Shown here piece by piece: positions 6,278-7,488 of a DNA stretch of 7,488 bases. Each line of letters starts with the position of its first letter. Position 1 is the first letter of the stretch. The notes under the pieces were generated by a model that worked only from the letters and a program-made list of their open reading frames with translations, was not told the origin of the DNA and ran no database searches. Source of the DNA: JAUVYV01 sp964394625 (GTDB lineage Bacteria; Planctomycetota; Phycisphaerae; Sedimentisphaerales; Anaerobacaceae). The stretch is from contig CAYMYK010000152.1 in NCBI GenBank assembly GCA_964394625.1, forward strand, positions 1-7,488, read 5' to 3'. A program made the translations under genes and the position numbers.

Positions 6278-6586
6278 CTACAGAAGCTCAGGGCCATCGT
6301 CCTGCGGCGGTTCTTCGCCTTCTTCTTCGTCCGCCTTCCACTGCTCGGATTCGTCAATGTCTTCTATCTCTCGCTGCATATACCTGAAGATTTTGTCCTG
6401 CAGCGGCTCCATCTTCTTCTGCCATCGAAGCATTCCCCGGTAGCTCGCAACCAACATATCAAGACGAATCAACTGCCACTTCGCGATACACTCCGGCTCC
6501 TTGATATTCGAGAACGGGTCGCACTTGAAGGTTCGCCGCCCGTCGGGCCCAATCTCACATAATTCACAGTCACTGCACTGTATCAT
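6278..6586 (-). CDS. Small Cys-rich protein with acidic C-terminal tail, unknown function
   Basis: This is a 102-residue protein (from MIQC). The N-terminus has C-x2-C-x2-C (QCSDCELCEIG), then a Cys in FKCDPF and another in PECIAKW. The five cysteines in about 35 residues suggest a zinc-binding fold. A middle segment with DPFSNIKEPECIAKWQLIRLD leads into a predicted helix (MLVASYRGMLRWQKKMEPLQDKIFRYMQREI). The last 25 residues are strongly acidic (KADEEEGEEPPQDDGPELL). I believe similar short proteins occur in other planctomycetes, but I cannot name a characterised family. The start is uncertain. ATG 6601 would add MSGCV, a TTG at 6610 would add more, and none has a good Shine-Dalgarno. It converges with the YkgJ-type gene and is divergent from the microprotein gene. 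Confidence 0.75.
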   Translation of the reverse strand: MIQCSDCELCEIGPDGRRTFKCDPFSNIKEPECIAKWQLIRLDMLVASYRGMLRWQKKMEPLQDKIFRYMQREIEDIDESEQWKADEEEGEEPPQDDGPELL

Positions 6587-6627
6587 TACACACCCGCTCA
6601 TAATTGTCAAAAAAGCAAACTTAAAAC

Positions 6628-6657
6628 TTGTCCTTTACTTAACTATCCTCGTATAAT
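6628..6657 (+). promoter_or_regulatory. Sigma-70-type promoter for the microprotein and RACo-like genes
   Basis: TTGTCC (6628-6633) is separated by 18 nt from a perfect TATAAT (6652-6657). Transcription would begin near 6664, leaving a leader of about 58 nt before the ATG at 6722. The -10 region reads as TATTAT on the opposite strand and could also serve the divergent Cys-rich gene, but no matching -35 box is evident there. Confidence 0.55.
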
Positions 6658-6721
6658 AGCATAAGTGCTGAAAACGTAAAAGGGTTAAACAGCAGAGTGT
6701 TGTTCTTTAACGGACGGATTT

Positions 6722-6805
6722 ATGGCAAAACCAAGGCGCAGACGCAAGGTGGGCAGCAAGAAAAGACGAGCACGGTGGAAGGTCCGCAACAAAAAGAGCG
6801 GCTGA
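6722..6805 (+). CDS. 27-residue, extremely basic microprotein
   Basis: This is a short gene, ATG at 6722 to TGA at 6803-6805. It encodes 27 residues starting MAKPRRRRKVGSKKRR and ending VRNKKSG. Fifteen of 27 residues are Lys or Arg, and there is no acidic residue. Such composition is typical of tiny ribosomal proteins (bS22/bL37/bTHX-like or COX24-like) or of nucleic-acid-binding peptides. The resemblance to the R-R-K-[MV]-x-x-K-K-x-R pattern of COX24/bS22 peptides is loose and by eye only. Support for a real gene is a clear promoter 65 nt upstream (6628-6657), GGACGGA (6712-6718) just before the ATG, and a position in a non-coding gap immediately upstream of a co-directional gene. A small hairpin, GCTG-TTCGGCCGAA-CAGC (6801-6819), spans its stop codon. 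The function is unknown; the ribosomal idea is inference. Confidence 0.65.
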   Translation: MAKPRRRRKVGSKKRRARWKVRNKKSG

Positions 6806-6878
6806 TTCGGCCGAACAGCTTCTCTCAACGACCGTACCACTCGGTGCTTAAACATCGTGGACATATACGAAACGGCAA

Positions 6879-7488
6879 ATGAAGCATTTCACCGTTAAAT
6901 TCAATCCTGACGACAGGCAAATCTCAATTCACGCCGGCGCCACTCTCGTGGAAGCAGCGGGCCTGGCGGGCATTATCCTTAACACCGCATGTGGTGGACG
7001 GGGCATCTGCGGCAAATGCAGTGTTATCATCGAGCCGGACGGACGAGAGGTGCAGGCCTGCCAGTACCATGTCCAGAGCGACCTGACCGTTACGGTACCG
7101 CAGAGGTCGCGATTTTTCCGGCAGAAAATCCTTGCGGAAGGCATCACCGTAGAAGGCGGCGTAAAACCCGACATATATAAAAAGTACGAACACAGAAGCG
7201 CAGCGGCGGTGCTCGGTGTGGCGGTGGATATCGGAACAACTACCGTTGTTGTCAAGCTCGTCGATATGACCGACGCCGGCGTTCTTGCGACCGAAAGCGC
7301 ACTCAATCCCCAGGCAAAATTCGGCGACGACGTCATCAGCAGAATCTCCTATGCCGAGAGCGAGCAAGCGCTTGCCGAGCTGAACACAACGGTCGTCGAT
7401 TGTCTCAATGACCTCATTGGCCGGCTCTGTCGAAAGACCTCGATTGGCCCGGAGCAGATTTACGAGGCGTCCGTCGTCGGCAATACGA
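6879..7488 (+). CDS. RACo-like [2Fe-2S]/ASKHA-domain protein (3' partial)
   Basis: The frame is open to the right edge, with 203 residues visible. Residues 1-75 are a plant-type [2Fe-2S] ferredoxin domain with ligands Cys38, Cys44, Cys47 and Cys61 (ACGGRGICGKC, then QACQ). Residues about 75-110 form a linker. From residue 113 an ASKHA-type ATPase begins (LGVAVDIGTTTVVVKLVD, the phosphate-1 loop). It is followed by NPQAKFGDDVISRISYA (143-159) and VVGNT at the edge, all typical of DUF4445 proteins such as RACo and RamA. These use ATP to reductively reactivate the Co(II) state of corrinoid proteins in methyl transfer and the Wood-Ljungdahl pathway. The specific corrinoid partner cannot be told here. 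Full-length members have about 500-650 residues, so most of the ATPase lies beyond the window. The ATG (6879) has only a weak ribosome site (ACGG) and lies 73 nt after the microprotein stop; co-transcription is likely. Confidence 0.92.
   Translation, partial: MKHFTVKFNPDDRQISIHAGATLVEAAGLAGIILNTACGGRGICGKCSVIIEPDGREVQACQYHVQSDLTVTVPQRSRFFRQKILAEGITVEGGVKPDIYKKYEHRSAAAVLGVAVDIGTTTVVVKLVDMTDAGVLATESALNPQAKFGDDVISRISYAESEQALAELNTTVVDCLNDLIGRLCRKTSIGPEQIYEASVVGNT

Noticed and set aside
5876..6562. Plus-strand open frame of 228 codons across the YkgJ-type gene and the Cys-rich gene
   Set aside because: It overlaps the well-supported CxxCxxCC gene in another frame and runs antisense to the Cys-rich gene. 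The product is Pro/Arg/Ser-rich with no recognisable domain.
6587..6610. TTGACA on the minus strand (6605-6610) as a -35 box
   Set aside because: The -10 candidate at the right distance (TAATGA) is poor and would overlap the start codons of the Cys-rich gene.
6697..6882. 61-codon frame from GTG 6697 whose TGA overlaps the RACo-like ATG (ATGA)
   Set aside because: The overlap looks like translational coupling, but the frame covers the microprotein gene, starts with GTG without a Shine-Dalgarno, and has a composition typical of an out-of-frame shadow. The 27-residue frame is better supported.
6924..7367. Minus-strand open frame opposite the RACo-like gene
   Set aside because: It is antisense to a gene with clear ferredoxin and ASKHA motifs and shows no domain of its own.
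1..7488. Mobile elements, CRISPR arrays, tRNA/rRNA genes, riboswitches
   Set aside because: No transposase-like product, terminal inverted repeats, regularly spaced direct repeats, cloverleaf or known riboswitch core was recognised by reading either strand.

Overview
The window looks like ordinary chromosomal DNA of a Planctomycetota bacterium, most likely of the Phycisphaerae/Sedimentisphaerales group. This is inferred, not proven. It rests on a secreted parallel beta-helix protein with a 'choice-of-anchor Q'-like motif and a C-terminal 'NLHSKGR...LPEDFSVADID' module of a type I associate with planctomycete surface proteins, on an ECF sigma factor with a zinc-motif-free membrane anti-sigma candidate, and on a RACo-like ferredoxin/ASKHA protein. 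Base composition is moderate in GC. I see no insertion sequence, phage gene, tRNA, rRNA, CRISPR array or other sign of recent transfer.

Layout, left to right. Positions 2-124 hold the end of a membrane protein whose body lies outside the window. A good sigma-70-type promoter (195-223) precedes an 823-residue secreted beta-helix protein (270-2741), followed by a candidate terminator. A second clear promoter (2851-2880) drives a rhomboid protease (2922-3767). The rhomboid gene converges on a three-gene minus-strand operon, read right to left: an ECF sigma factor (5296-5820), a single-pass membrane protein that is probably its anti-sigma factor (4767-5288), and an exported charged helical protein with an internal repeat (3848-4762). 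The two transcription units are separated by two hairpins at 3772-3843.

Divergent from the sigma factor is a small CxxCxxCC protein of the YkgJ type (5905-6192). It converges on a minus-strand Cys-rich small protein with an acidic tail (6278-6586). A third clear promoter (6628-6657) then reads rightwards into a 27-residue, extremely basic microprotein (6722-6805) and on to a RACo-like [2Fe-2S]/ASKHA protein (6879 to the right edge, incomplete).

Functionally, the best-supported unit is the sigma/anti-sigma/exported-protein trio, which has the layout of an envelope-sensing regulon controller. The most unusual gene is the 27-residue basic microprotein. Three neighbouring genes at the right end (YkgJ-like, Cys-rich, RACo-like) carry metal- or cluster-binding cysteine motifs, but nothing in the sequence proves that they work together.
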